NCBI GenBank assembly: GCA_963675135.1
Contig: OY776129.1
Coordinates: 55,940,845-56,004,844, forward strand
Reading direction: 5' to 3'
DNA: 64,000 nt
Source: Galeopsis tetrahit
Lineage: Eukaryota > Streptophyta > Magnoliopsida > Lamiales > Lamiaceae
The position numbers and the translations under genes are program-made. Below are positions 24,848-37,373 of the stretch, piece by piece. The notes below the pieces were generated by a model. It was not told the DNA's origin. It made no database searches and saw only the letters and a program-made list of their open reading frames with translations. How positions within the stretch are numbered: the first letter of the stretch is position 1; each line of letters begins with the position of its first letter.

Positions 24848-25824
24848 GGGAAAATATCAATTTTGGTCAACAAGTTTTACCTCTTTTCATATTTGGTCAC
24901 CCACATTTAGTCACTATCAAAATTGGTCACCCAGTTATTATATTCTATCAAAATTGATTAATCTGTTAGTCAATCTGTTATTGACTAACGGAGAAAGAGT
25001 TTTGAGCCGTGATTTCTCAAAAGTTAAAAAATTCTCATGCATCTTCTAGAACTAATGAAACAAACTCAGAAGCAAGAATGAAACATGTGAAAAAATGATC
25101 AATATTTACATTATATTATAACAGGTCAGAAGGAGTTCTGATGCATGTTCTAGAACGTGATTCAATGTTGTTGTTGGTTTACTTTTTATTTGATAGATAA
25201 TTGTCAGAAATTTTCAGTAAGTTTTTAATAATTATTTAACTCAATTATGAATTCATTTTTGTTGGTTTACTTTTTATTTTACAGAAAATGAGAAACTCAA
25301 GAGATAGAATGTACTCTGTTTTTTTTTTAACAATTGTACTCTGTTTTTCAATTCAAATTTCATAAACTTATTTTTCATTCTAAATGTTTTTCTATTAAAA
25401 TCATTATTGCAGATTTCTTGAAATGTTAGTCAAAAAATTGAGCATTTGAAATTAATTGAAATAAACCTGAGTTTCTCATTTCCTAATTATCTATAAAATA
25501 AAAAGTAAATCAACCAATCACGTTCTACAAGATGCATCAGAATTCCTTCTAACCTAAGAATTCTGACCTATTATAAATCATGTTTCATTCTTGCTTCTGC
25601 GTTTGTTTCATTAGTTCTGGAAGATGCATGAAATTTTTTAAACTTAGGTTTTGAGAAATTTGACGGCTCAAAACTCTTTCTCCGTTAGTCAATGACAGAT
25701 TGACTAACGAGTGATCAATTTTGATAGAATATAATAACTGGGTGACTAATTTTGATAGTGACTAAATGTAGGTGACCAAATATGAAAAGAGGTAAAACTG
25801 GGTGACCAAAATTGATATTTTCCC
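24848..25824. mobile_element. Foldback Mutator-like element with very long inverted repeats
   Basis: The ends GGGAAAATATCAATTTTGGT are mirrored, and imperfect pairing continues inward for about 450 bp on each side up to a small AT-rich loop near 25330. A perfect 9-bp target duplication AATAAATAA flanks it (24839-24847 and 25825-25833). No coding capacity is visible. Size, arm length and duplication fit TIR-MULE or foldback MITEs. Confidence 0.85.
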
Positions 25825-26646
25825 AATAAATAATTATAATATACTCCACTAGATATTAATTTAATTTGAGAAATGAATAAATAAAAATTGGATGAGGGTG
25901 ATAAATGAGAGCACGTGTAAATGTTGGAGAAAATGGCACGTGTCCAAGCTGGCAGTTGGCTCCTCACGGCAAAACCGTTTATGGCAGTTGGAAAGGGTTG
26001 TCGAGTGTGTGAGAAACAAATTTACGAAAATGGGTCTTTTAAGTTTACCTTCCATGTCTCATTTCGACTCCCGTGACATGTTTCCTTTCCTCTACCAATT
26101 TTGAGTTACTATAATTTTAATTTAATTCTAATTTTGAAAGATTGAAATATTAATTTGACAATTAACATTATATTTAGGTTACTTAAAATTTAATTTTATA
26201 TATAAATGTGAAATATGTAAAAAAAAAAACGATTTTTTCATGGACATATTCCAATTTTATTTCCTGATAATAAGAAAGGAATATGAGTTATTAGTGATTG
26301 TGAATATGTTGAAATCAGTGTTCAATTAAGTTGAAAAAAAAATAATGAAAAAGATTGCATTAAAAATAATGAAAAGGATTGCATAATGCAAAGACACTAT
26401 ATGTCAAATTAAATAAAATCAGACCACTAATATACAGATTGTTGTGAGACCTAAGTCAAAAGAAAGATGAGATAAGAATGACGTTTGAAATAGTCATAGG
26501 AGACTTGTGATGCTTATTCTACAACCTTGCACAGTTGATGTTTCAAGACAAGTAATCGAAGTGAAATTTATATTGAATTATAATTGATAAAATATAATTT
26601 GTAACGTGAAAATATCTTTAAGAAAAATCTATAAGGATAAAATGCA

Positions 26647-26896
26647 CTTCCTCCGTCGATCAAATGTAGGATCAAATGTAGTCTCATTGGTGTGGAGCAC
26701 AAATTTTAAGAAAAATGTAGATAAAGTAAGAGTATTATAGGGTATTGCGAGGTCCATTGTGAATAAAGTTGATGGCAAATTGAGTAATTAAATGATGATT
26801 GAATGGTGATAGTTTCCACTTTCCATAAAGTGTATGAGACTACATTTAGTGGACAAATAATATAAGGCAAATGAGACTACATTTAATGAACGGAGG
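26647..26896. mobile_element. Stowaway-like MITE
   Basis: The ends TTCCTCCGTCGATCAAATGTA-like and (reversed) TTCCTCCGTTCATTAAATGTA-like form inverted repeats of the CTCCGTCC type typical of plant Stowaway/Mariner MITEs, with paired 'gagactacattt' motifs inside. It lies immediately left of the segmental duplication boundary at about 26911. Confidence 0.6.
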
Positions 26897-26910
26897 AATT
26901 ACTTTTTGTT

Positions 26911-29900
26911 AACGAATGATTAATTTGTTTTGAATCTCATTACCTAAAATACTACTGTGAATTCATTATATATTAGTATTTTCTTTGTTCAATTTCATTA
27001 TTCTCATTTTTTTATAAATAATAGAATATTATTTACACTAATCATTATTTATTTATTTATATAAATTATTATTCATAAATAGTCATTTTACTTGTAAATA
27101 AATCCACAATACATCATCATACTCTCAATATGTCTATTTTATACATAACTCATAACTAAAAACAGATAGAGATAAATCTTGAAAACATAAAAGAAGCAGA
27201 AATAAATAGGGTGGGACAAGTTAGAAATAAAGAATAGGGCCAATCATGTCCCCATATCGATAATTGCAAAACTTCCACCAACAGTGCGCTTAGCTGGGCT
27301 GTATTCAACATTTGTCTAGTCGACATTCACACACACTGTTTAATCTAAACCCACACATCAAATATAATTGAACCATAACCGACAGTCATAAAAAAGATTC
27401 TAAGAGTGTAAAAGTATATAACTAGAGTTTGGCATGAAATTATCAGTGGATTTATATTACCATATAAAAAACAAAATTTTACAATTTCTGAAGTCTGGTT
27501 ACTAGTTATGGGTGAAAGAAAAAACAAAGTTTTTCTACTAAAAGGAATTGGTATAATTGTTTGGCCAAGAATGCCATTTTTCATCACTCTATGAATTCCA
27601 ATTATGTTCATCATTTGATACCTACCCTTCTCTATAAAAAGCAGATGGGGGGGTTGCAGCATCCTTCCCCCATCACTAAGTTTTCATGAATAAAACAGGG
27701 GTTCATGTTTCCCAAAAAAATAATAAAATAAAAACACTAAAAAGGACAAAAAAAAGGTGGTTCATTGCAGCAAAAGGAAAATGATTGAGGAGAAACGATT
27801 ATAAAAGAAAAAGTGGTTAATCATATTGGGTATTGATCAAAGAAAGCACATGCACAGTCAGCATTCGATCCCTTATATCCTCTACCCAGTACATAAAGTT
27901 TTCATCACAATTTCACAAAGGCCACAGCTATTAACAAACTGGCTTTTTTCGCTCAATACACCCACTACATAGCTTTATGTACAGCGTGTTTATTGAGGAA
28001 AAACCCGTGTGTGAGTAGTGGCGACCTTTGTGATAATTTCACCAAATTAAATACACAAGGCATCTGGGATACACTACAATCATAGTACAACATTTCCTCG
28101 AGTCCTTCAGATTCTGGAAATGTACCTGCCAGAATCTGCCATTCCAGGATCTTAGTCACACCACCACCATTATAAAGCAAACACAATAACACATGCATAC
28201 AAACTACAATATGTATTACTATAAGATACGAAACAACGCTCTATTCAAGGCCTGCAAGTGGGCATACCTTATAACTCAATATATAAAGACTCAGCACTAA
28301 TGGCTAAATATATATAAGTATTCACATTTGGATTTGAATTTAACACCTATATAAAACATCAATAGTTCCCCCCACCCACCCATACCCTATGCTTCTCCAT
28401 GTCTCGTTCTCAGTTTGACCCAAAAAAAAAAAGGAAAAGAATTCAACTTCACTTGCCACGCTGAAAGTATTCGAAAACAAAATATTTTTTATAGAGCAAG
28501 GAACCCAACGGGCTAGGGTCTGTGAAAATGTAATTAGGTCTAGGCAGAGCAAAGATCAATCACTAACCCCTCTACAGGCCTAAATTTTGACATGGAAAAG
28601 TAAAAGACTAACAAAATGTACAACAGTATATCATACATTCAGAATTTGAATTACCCAAACAATCAAACAAACAAAAAGGCAAGCAAATCAAATTGTAGAT
28701 AGCAGTATTATTGAAATGTAATTTAACCGAATTTTTCATTCTTCAACCATAACAAGTCAGCCTTAAGATCAAATGAATATAATAATGTTAACACCAATGA
28801 TAGCTAATCCTTCTCCCAATTTGAGATGTCTGTAACATTCATTCAAATTTACTTCAAATAAGCTTCAATACTTAATCACTCTTACCCTCTTGAGAACCAA
28901 TCTCTTGAAGGTAATGTTCTGCATCTAAGGCTACCATGCATCCTGCAAAAGTATAGCATTGGCAATCACATCTTAGTTACATAACTTTCATTGAGAAAAT
29001 ATGGATTGACAGGTATCAATGAGATTCACAAAAACCTACAGATGATAATAACAGCATTCCTTCTATGTAAACAACATGGTGCAGAATAGACACACTAGCA
29101 TTAAAGAGATAACAAAAGCTTTAGATTCCTATTAATGATTCAAATACAAATATACTCTAGTGCTTTTCAAATGAATGGTTTATTTTTCCCCTCATATAGC
29201 AGAAGTTTGTTCCGTGTAAGAAAATTTCCAAATTTCTCTTTTTCTGAAACAGATGCGAGTAACACATGATTTTCTTATTTGCAAACACCTACAATAATAG
29301 GAATGACTATATATGCTATCAACACAGATCTTGAAGACATTGCATGTTTTATCATGTCGCAACAATAAATTACTCTTCCATGGAATGCATTTCTTTAGGT
29401 CCTTCAGTGAGTTTTGTTCTGTTTGGTAAAACCGTAAAACAAAGCTATTGGGCATGATGCAGAAGATCTTGGTAAGGATCGTTTCAAATACATAATATTA
29501 AATCAATTTTGAACAAGCTTAAATTCTGGATATACAGGCTATTAGTATCTAGGATTCTAGAGGAATAGTTGGATATGAAGAAAGACTGTAGACAAAAGAA
29601 ATCTGTTTGAAATAATTTAGGGAAGATTCAGGATAAGCATGGGGAAGATAATAACTTCTGCAAGAAAGCCAGCCATAGGAGTGGAAGAGCTGCTAACAGG
29701 ACAGCGCCATTAATTATTTTGCAGTAATTAAGACTTGAAAAACTACTTCTATGAGAATTAGGAATTAGACCCAACTACAAATTACAAAAAAGAGGTGAGT
29801 GATGGTACATCCATTTGCTATTGAAATTTTGACATGAGATCTCTACAGGCTGTTCTTAAAGTACATCATACAAATTTACATTTTTTTAGTTTATTATATT

Positions 29901-30767
29901 ATTGCACCATTCAAAGATCCTGACAAACATTTAACACGATTTAGGAGAAGTTTAGCAATGAGGTAGTGATGAAGAATTTTGACTCGAGCTTGTTTAGGAC
30001 TTATAAACATAATAAGGATCAATAGAAATTAATGTGCCATGTTACTTCCTAGGTGAGGTGTAGCCATTTTTATAGCATTCATAACTCATACTCGCAATCT
30101 TTCTAATTGAAGATAGATAAGAGATAGATTCCAAGAGTTGGCCGATCACGTTCAAGGGCCAACTTTCTTTCAGCCAATGCTCTTAACATCAAGTACAAAG
30201 ACATGAGGGAAAATAGTAAATAAATTGAATGAGCACCAAGATTATTCCAAATAAGCCCACACCGTGAATCCCTTTCGAAGATGATAACATTCATATTTGG
30301 GCCATGCATAGAATTAAATGTAATAAAGTTTTTAACATATGAGAAGGCATCTAACAGCTACTGTAACCATGTGTTTTAGGGGTAATTTACAATGCATAAA
30401 AGATTTATGACATAATATACTTATGTAAATCATAAAGACAGCATACTCACTTTGTAAGCCAAATATGCAGCCAGTAGAAATTTCTTATAGGGGGCATATC
30501 AAAGACAAGCCCCATACAAAATTGCATATACACCATGTTCTTAAGGATTATATCAAGCTTTAAAATATTTTAACTAACTTATATATTGTTTATACTTTAT
30601 ATGCGTCTTTGATTATAGAACTTTCAAATCATAGTACTTGTGAAGTTAGTACTAATATTTATGAAGTTTAAAACAAACTAACTACTTCAATATTGTATTA
30701 AGAGATATTTTCAAGCTGATTAGTTAGTAACACTATCTAAGCAGTAAGAACATATATTCCGGGTGAT
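26911..30767. repeat. Segmental duplication, copy A
   Basis: This segment is nearly identical by eye, in the same orientation, to 45170-49285. Matching landmarks include AATGATTAA.TTGTTTTGAAT at the left end and CATATATTCCGGGTGAT at the right end. It contains no full gene, only the copied NTR terminal exon (28872-28942) with its intron and 3' flank. It lacks the 265-bp insertion found in copy B. Confidence 0.92.
28872..28942 (-). pseudogene. Orphan copy of the NTR terminal exon
   Basis: It encodes GCMVALDAEHYLQEIGSQE... to the stop, the same 71 nt as the last exon of the intact NTR gene at 47390-47460, with one substitution (GCA to GTA, Ala to Val). The splice acceptor (TTTTGCAG) and the upstream intron sequence are preserved, but the rest of the NTR gene is missing on this side. 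The next gene upstream on the minus strand is the L1-domain gene, so the exon has no partner of its own. Confidence 0.92.
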
Positions 30768-30895
30768 AGAATAATCCAGTTTCTTGATTCAAAATTGCAA
30801 ATAAAACACAAGATAATCCAAATACATAACCTTAATGATAAAGCAATAAACTTATAGTCAAAATTCTAGTACCAGTGTGTACCACATTGTTGCCA

Positions 30896-32383
30896 TCATT
30901 TGGCAGACACTCTCTTCTTGGCAATCCTTTCACTCCGTTTACTCACAAGCTCAGCAATCTCCTCTGTCTTCTTGGCAATCCTTTCACTCCGTTTACTCAC
31001 AAGCTCAGCAACCTCCTCTTTTCTTGAGGACTCTTTTTTCTTTGATTTTTCACCAACAATCTTCTCAGCTTTCCCATTTTTCAAAGGGCTCAGTTTCTTC
31101 CCCAGTGTCTTCTTCTTTCCCTCATCCATCATTTTTTCCTGAACAATCTCGACATCATCGTTGCCATCGGACTCAATTTTCTTTGGTTTTTTACCCACAT
31201 TCTTCTTCTTCTTTCCCTCATCCATCAATTTTTCCTCAACATTTTCGATATCATCGTTGTCACTGGACTCAATTTTCTTAGATTTTTTACCCACATTCTT
31301 CTCAGCATTGCCCTTTTTCGAAGCTTTCCGTTTCTTCCCCACAGTTTCATCAGCATCAAACTCCTCCTTCTCAGTCTTCTTTTCCTCATCCATCAATGTT
31401 TCCTCAACATTTTCAATACCATCGTCATCAGACACTATACCCTCCCCAATATCCATATAATTAACCTCATGAATCCTCCCCTTTTTCTTCTTTCCAGATT
31501 TAGCATCCTTCACTTCACTTACTTCCTTAACATCACCATCATTATCACTCATCTTCATACCCTCATCTCCCTCCTCTTCTCTATCCTTCAAACCCTCAAT
31601 CTTCAACTTCAAATCCGGCATAGCTTGATAAATAGGCAAAGCTACCGAATCAGAGAATTTCAAATGCAAACTCCTCACACCATCCCACTTCTTCGGAACC
31701 CTCTCAACAGCTCCCTTAATTGCATCAAACACATTCTCCACAACCTCATCTTTTTCCATCTCAACCTTGCCTACCTTCATCACACAACAAGTCCCACTCC
31801 TCACATACATCAGGGCACTCCCTAAAGTCATCTCAACTTTCAACTTCAAATTTTTCTTCGTCAAATCTACCCCTAAAGGCAGCTTCTTTTTCTTGAAAAA
31901 CTGCTTTCCTATCAACTTAGGCAACAGATGAACAACCCTTTTGTCAACCAAGAACAAATCATAACTATCGCAAAGCTTTCTCTTGGCCTCAAAGGGCTTG
32001 TAATTGGTCTTAAGCTTGGAAATCTTGATTACTTTCGAGATGGGAATGTCCTGAGATTTGATTAGTTTCTTGATTTCATCGGAAGGAGGGGTGGTCGATT
32101 TGGGCCTATCGTCGACGATTAAGCAGAGCTGCGAAGAGGCGTCTAGAATGGGGTGGGGGAGAGGGATTCTGTAGGGGTTTGTGCGAGGTTGTGAAGGGAT
32201 TTTCTTGAGAGAGAGATTGAGGTAGATATAATCGTCTCCCGGAAGTAGTTGGAGCTTCTGCGTAGATGATTGAGTAGCTTTGTGTTTCAACAGGGCGTTT
32301 ACGGCGGACTCTATGGACGATTTACGGACTCTAGAATCTGCAGCGGGGGTGGCAGCCGGTGATTCTGCCATGGGAGTCATCAT
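30896..32383 (-). CDS. Ribosomal L1 domain-containing nucleolar protein (RSL1D1/UTP30-like)
   Basis: A single exon of 495 residues. An L1-like fold occupies about residues 20-260 (IESAVNALLKH near the start; YDLFLVDKRVVHLLPKLIGKQFF and a central LGSALMYVRSGTCC). The last 230 residues are highly charged with KKKK clusters, as in the RSL1D1/Cic1/Utp30 group that acts in the nucleolus in pre-ribosome maturation. The tail has internal repeats: three copies around the ENVEEKLMDEGKK-like unit and two tandem 18-residue copies around AELVSKRSERIAKK at the very end. The first ATG was used; MMTPMAE offers a second ATG at residue 5 in a better context. The stop lies about 130 bp from the boundary of duplication copy A. 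Confidence 0.9.
   Translation of the reverse strand: MMTPMAESPAATPAADSRVRKSSIESAVNALLKHKATQSSTQKLQLLPGDDYIYLNLSLKKIPSQPRTNPYRIPLPHPILDASSQLCLIVDDRPKSTTPPSDEIKKLIKSQDIPISKVIKISKLKTNYKPFEAKRKLCDSYDLFLVDKRVVHLLPKLIGKQFFKKKKLPLGVDLTKKNLKLKVEMTLGSALMYVRSGTCCVMKVGKVEMEKDEVVENVFDAIKGAVERVPKKWDGVRSLHLKFSDSVALPIYQAMPDLKLKIEGLKDREEEGDEGMKMSDNDGDVKEVSEVKDAKSGKKKKGRIHEVNYMDIGEGIVSDDDGIENVEETLMDEEKKTEKEEFDADETVGKKRKASKKGNAEKNVGKKSKKIESSDNDDIENVEEKLMDEGKKKKNVGKKPKKIESDGNDDVEIVQEKMMDEGKKKTLGKKLSPLKNGKAEKIVGEKSKKKESSRKEEVAELVSKRSERIAKKTEEIAELVSKRSERIAKKRVSAK
30914..31021 (-). repeat. 54-bp in-frame tandem duplication at the 3' end of the L1-domain gene
   Basis: Two adjacent copies, about 30914-30967 and 30968-31021, differ by very few bases. 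54 bp equals 18 codons, so the reading frame is kept and the C-terminal basic motif is doubled. Confidence 0.85.
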
Positions 32384-32503
32384 TGAGGTTTGACGGCTAA
32401 TGAGAATGAGAATGGGGAGGGATTTTGCAGGGTTTTAAATGGGGACAGATTGGGCCAAATTGATAAGGCCCAAATGTTTAGGGCCGCCTAATATTTCAAG
32501 GGA

Positions 32504-33236
32504 GCGGTTATAGACACACACCTGGAAAAAACAACGATTTTTTTTTTTTTGAATGGGGTAATCCCTTTTTTAATGTCCAGATCTTCACTGGAAAAAAATA
32601 GCCAAAGTAGCAACAAATGTTGGGAAATTTTTTTGATGAACAGCAAAACAAAAATCCTGGTAAATTATCAGATCTGTAAAATAAACTATGGAACCTGAAG
32701 ATTTGAGAAGGCCTTCGAACGGCGTGGCAGTGGGCGGCGACGGCCTTTAAACGAAGGCGACCGTCGCGGCGGCCTTCTTACAGATCCGCGGCGACGAGTT
32801 TCTTCATCTTCAAACGCGGCGGCGGTGGCGAGGCTTGGGTGATGAGGGGTGCGAACGGACGGCGCCTCCTTTTACAAACCGTCGTCAATCGTTGTCTTCT
32901 TGAAACAGGGTCGCCGGCGTGGCGTGGCAAGGGAGGAGGAGTGACGTCGTCGGCGCCTTCTTCTTGAAACAGCAGCGGCGGCGCGAGGGGAGAGAGGCGA
33001 CGGAGGCGGTGTCTCAAGGGAGGAGACATGGCGCCGGCACGAGGGAGGAGACACGGCGAGGCGGAGTGGATGGTCGCGGTGAAGAAGAGAGAAGGAGATG
33101 AAGAAATTGGGCGGTTCAGTGGGTGTACGCAAAAGAATAAGGAAATTAGATTAAGAAAGAAGGTGGAGAAGAGTAAGGGTATTTTTGAATTTTTCGCGTG
33201 GATGTCCTCAATAAGTTGGTGTGTGTCTATACGAGC
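32504..33236. mobile_element. Probable Mutator-like element with GC-rich core
   Basis: The left end GGAGCGGTTATAGACACACACC and the right end (reversed, ...GTATAGACACACACC) pair. The right end ATGTCCTCAATAAGTTGGTGTG resembles the right end of Mutator-like element 1 at 12615-12651. The interior 32700-33100 is GC-rich and open in several frames, like a captured gene piece, but I do not recognise it. I found no clear 9-bp target duplication. Confidence 0.45.
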
Positions 33237-33639
33237 ACACGATATTAATTATTACACCCATCGAATTTTTTTTAACAAACAAAAATGATCTAGTCTAAGT
33301 TTTATCAAAAAATGGCCCAACTTACTTAAAAATATACAAAAATGACCTATTTTTATTTAAATTAATTAAAAAATATAAAATACAGTAACAAAGTTGGGAG
33401 CGCGTAAAAAAACAGAAACAAATTCCTCCTCTCTCTTTTCTCATTCTTCTTCCATTTTTTACCCTCAAATTCTTACCTTTGTTTTCATAATGTAATTAAA
33501 AGTTGGATCGAAGGTAAAAAAATATATTTCTATTATATTTATTTTGTTTAAATTTGTTGCTTAATATTTTATCATAGTAAATTTAAGTGAATTTGTTTTT
33601 TAGATTTACACCCAAAATTCCTTTTTGAATTGTTTAATG

Positions 33640-34885
33640 TGGTTGTTTAGGGTTGTGTAATGTGCTTGTGTAGAGTTGTTTAATGTGATTGTTTAGAGCT
33701 GTTTAATGTGTTTAATGTGATTTATGGTGGTTGTTTAAACTGTTTAGATTGTTTTTTATTAAATATTCTACTATTAACAAATATAATTTTCTTATTAAAT
33801 TGTAGATATGAAGTTACCTCAATTTTGAGTCTACATAATTTATTTTAACGAGTTTATCAATGAAAATGGTCAATGAGAATGGAAAAGAAGTGAGAGTGAT
33901 CATGGTAATTGATTTTATTTTATTTTTGTTATGAAGTTCACATGAGATTTTTTTTGCTACGGTAAATCACAACAGATTTATATCAGGTTGTTTTGTCCCA
34001 CTCTAAACAACTATGAATAACCTTATACAATTTTAAACAACCTTGTATACGACTGTAAACAACTTTAAACAACTCTAAACAATCATACACAACTCTAAAC
34101 AGCCCTACACAACTCTAAAAAAGCTCTTTGTAACATAACTCTAAATAATCTCGTTATTTAAATAACCCTATATTAAACAACTTCATTATTTATCATTAAA
34201 AATATGTAATTTTTACAATTTTAAATATTAAAGTGTCAAAGTTGAAGTTTACTAATCTTATGTGTGATCAAATAGTGTTGTTTAGTTTTGAATGCCCAAT
34301 ACTATTAAATATTCTCATTGTTTATCATTAATAAGATGTTATGTGTACCATTTTGAAGATTAAAGTGTCAAAATTGAAGTTTACTAATTTTATGTGTGAT
34401 CAAATAGTGTTGTTTAATTTTGAATGTCCAATATTATTAAATAAACTCATGTTAAACATTCTCATTGTCCATCATTAATAAGATGTTATGTGTACCATTT
34501 TGAAGAATAAAGTGTCAAATTTAGAGTTTATTCACTTAAAAATAAGTAATTCACATTTTATTTCATCTTATGTGTGATCAACAATATTGTGTAGAGTTGT
34601 TTAGCGTTGTGTAGTCTTGTTTTATATCTAGTTGTGTAAGGTTGTTTAGGGTTGTGTAGAGTTGTTTAGAGTTGTTCAGTGTTGTGTAATCTTGTTTTAT
34701 ATCTAGTTTTGTAAGATTGTTTAGAGTTGTTTAACGTTGTGTAGTCTTGTTTTATATCTAGTTGTGTAAGGTTGTTTAGTGTTGTGTAGAATTGTTTAAC
34801 GTTGTTTAGAGTTGTTCAGTGTTGCGTAGTCTTGTTTTATATCTAGTTGTTTAGGGTTGTGTAGAGTTGTTCATTGTTGTGTAGT
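33640..34885. repeat. Complex tandem-repeat region built on GTTGTTTAGRGTTGTGTAG
   Basis: Sense units lie at 33640-33740 and 34575-34885, and reverse-complement units (AACTCTAAACAAC) at about 33995-34135. Between them (34225-34530) a longer unit with 'aaagtgtcaaa.ttgaagttta' recurs at 34230, 34363 and 34511. The longer sense unit contains CTTGTTTTATATCTAGTTG. The array resumes at 37374 after the solo LTR. No coding potential. Confidence 0.75.
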
Positions 34886-37373
34886 TGATTAGTGTGAAAA
34901 TTGCTTGAAATTCATGTATTTAATTTGCATAATTTTATAGGATTTTGTGCATTATTTACACTAATTTGACTCATTGCTCTTGATTTGGAGAAAGGGTGTT
35001 GTTTGCCATTTTTATAGGAAAAAGAACATTTTTAGAGCAAAGCACACCTCAATAATTTTGTGGAGTCAATCAAATAAATTATGGGTAATGAACGGTTGCT
35101 ACATGGAGGGCCAAGGAATGTCAAGCCCATTTGTCATAGTCAATTGGCGTGAGCAACTTGATGGGAAACGAAGGAAGGAAGCCCAATGCATGCTTGAGGC
35201 CCATTTAGTGACCAAATTAGTTAATTGAATGGGATTGTTTGGGATTATTTTTGCCGACAATTAAATGGGCCCAAGTGAATTGAAGAAGCTGGCCCATTTA
35301 TCAAAAATAAGAAGGCCACGGATAAATTAACCCCCACATATTATGTGTTCACCCCCACCCCCCATTTATATTTTGAACTATTACATAAAAAGACTATATT
35401 ACCCCTATGTGCTGAGTTCACCCACCCATAAAAAAAAAACAGGGTTTTGCATTTCTCCCCCACCAAAAATATATTATTTTTTTATAATTGATTATATTTC
35501 ATATTATTGTTTTATTTGACCGTATTGTTGCATGATTGTGTAGTTGTAATAGATATATGTGTAGTGTATTTCATTTCCGAGTTTTTTTTTACAAAAATCG
35601 CGTTTTACAAAAACTCAGCACTGGTTCGCCGAGTTTTGTGATATTTTTCGAAAAAAAGTTCCACGTTACGAATCAAAACTCGGTCAACTTTTTCACGTTT
35701 TGATTCAAAACTCGACCAACTTTTCCACGTTATGAATCAAAACTCGGCCAACTTTTCTACGTTATGAATCAAAACTCGATCGCTTAGTTTTGAATCAAAA
35801 CGTGGAAAAGTTGGCCGAGTTTTGATTCATAACGTGGAACGTTTTTTTTCGAAAAATCTCATAAAACTCGGCGAACCAGTGCTGAATTTTTGTAAAACAC
35901 GATTTTTGTAAAAAAAACTCGGAAACGAAATACATTACACATATATTGAACAACTAAAAGTCTAAATCATTTCCAATAACAACGAAAATTGCACGATTTC
36001 GCTCCAAGAGAGATTTTTTTTTGAATTGTGGGTGAACTCGAAATATTTTGTATTGTATATTAATTGTGGAGGGAGGGGAAAAGGTTATATGTGGTATTTT
36101 TTGGGGGTGAACTCATAATTTGGGGGAGTGAAGTCATCTAGAGGGTGAACACATAATAAATAGGGGGGCATTTATCCGTGGCCAAATAAGAATTGTTTAG
36201 GCCCAATAAATCACTTACCTTTTTTTACAGCACAGAAGCCGTGAGATGGGAAGGGGGACGCACGCAGAAAAGAGGAGATTGGCGATACAGGCAGCAGCTC
36301 CCATTGGGGAGAAAATCCTCCCCCACTCTCCCATCACTCCACTCCATAGATTAGTTTGGCTTGTTATTTCCATCTTTTAGATAGATTTCAATTGCGTATT
36401 TCATTTTATTGTGGGATTGAAGGATTTGAAGACCTAAGGTGATATTTTTCTATTATTGCAATTTTAATTTGGTATTTTCATTTTCATTCATGTCTTGTAG
36501 TTTAATTTACATGAGTTTTATTATAGTTGTTAATTTAGATATGGGGTAATCTCTTATTGTTTTGGGTGTTTGAATTATGAGGGTAATTAGTGGATTTATG
36601 AATTAATTGCATATTTTAGTCTATGTCTTGAATTTTAATTGTTTCTAGTATTGTGTTTTGCATGATTCAATTAGTTAATTCACCCTATTAGCTAGCATTG
36701 TTGATTTTGTCGACTTCAACGACCGTATTGGGTTGCATGATTAATAGTGTGTGTGTGAGCTTGAATTAATCGATTAGAATTAACATAGTAATTAGCTACA
36801 CCGATCGGGGGTTGATTGCTTAGATCGACGACATTAGACACTAGTCGATTAGAGGTCGTCTATTAGATTAGTGAAAGGGCGTCTCATAAACATTAGTAAC
36901 CGTGTTGAACGTGTTTATGAGACACTATCTTAGGAGCTTATGGCATTAATTAGATCCTATAATTGCTAATTAATGCACGTGTTCACCCAAGCCTCACAAG
37001 GGATTGATCTACACATATATGTGATAGCCTTTAGCATGATTCAAGACATTAGGCTTAATTATTGTGATTAGTTCGTCAATTCATTAGTGATCCCACATAA
37101 GGAAGACACCCGAAGCAATTCTTCCACTTGCACTTTCATCTTTTTTAGAGTTAGTTTTAGTTGTTTACTTAGTGTTTCTTTTTGATATTTGCTTTATCCT
37201 CCCGCTTAGCTTTTATAACACCATTTTGACTTATAGTTTTGGGGCTCCACGCTCTCCTAATTAGGTCCTTGGAACGAATATCTATTTGGTATACTTATCA
37301 TACTACTATCGAACCCATACGCTTGTGGGATCGTATAGTTGTTTAAAAAGTGCAAAAAATATGAACCAAGTCA
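34886..37373. mobile_element. Probable solo LTR inserted in the tandem repeat
   Basis: The element starts TGATTAGTG and ends AAGTCA (TG...CA), flanked by a perfect 5-bp duplication GTAGT (34881-34885 and 37374-37378), which rejoins the interrupted tandem repeat. After subtracting the inner element (35314-36183) the LTR is about 1.6 kb. No internal region, primer-binding site or pol gene is present. The small open frame at 34974-35228 has no recognisable product. Confidence 0.65.
35314..36183. mobile_element. Mutator-like foldback element nested in the solo LTR
   Basis: The ends GGCCACGGATAAATTAACCC and (reversed) GGCCACGGATAAATGCCCCC are inverted repeats. A perfect 9-bp duplication AAATAAGAA flanks it (35305-35313 and 36184-36192). 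The centre folds on itself: 35575-35700 pairs with 35810-35940, with repeated AATCAAAACTCGG motifs between. No coding capacity. Confidence 0.88.

Noticed and set aside
27965..28198. Small minus-strand frames conserved between the two duplication copies (also 28340-28552, 29192-29455, 30103-30309)
   Set aside because: They are conserved because the whole segment is a recent duplicate, and they lie in the 3' flank and intron of NTR; several are changed by indels between copies.
30877..31825. Plus-strand open frames opposite the L1-domain gene
   Set aside because: They mirror the Lys/Glu-rich repeats of the real minus-strand gene; composition is Phe/Ser-rich nonsense and no splice or family signal supports them.
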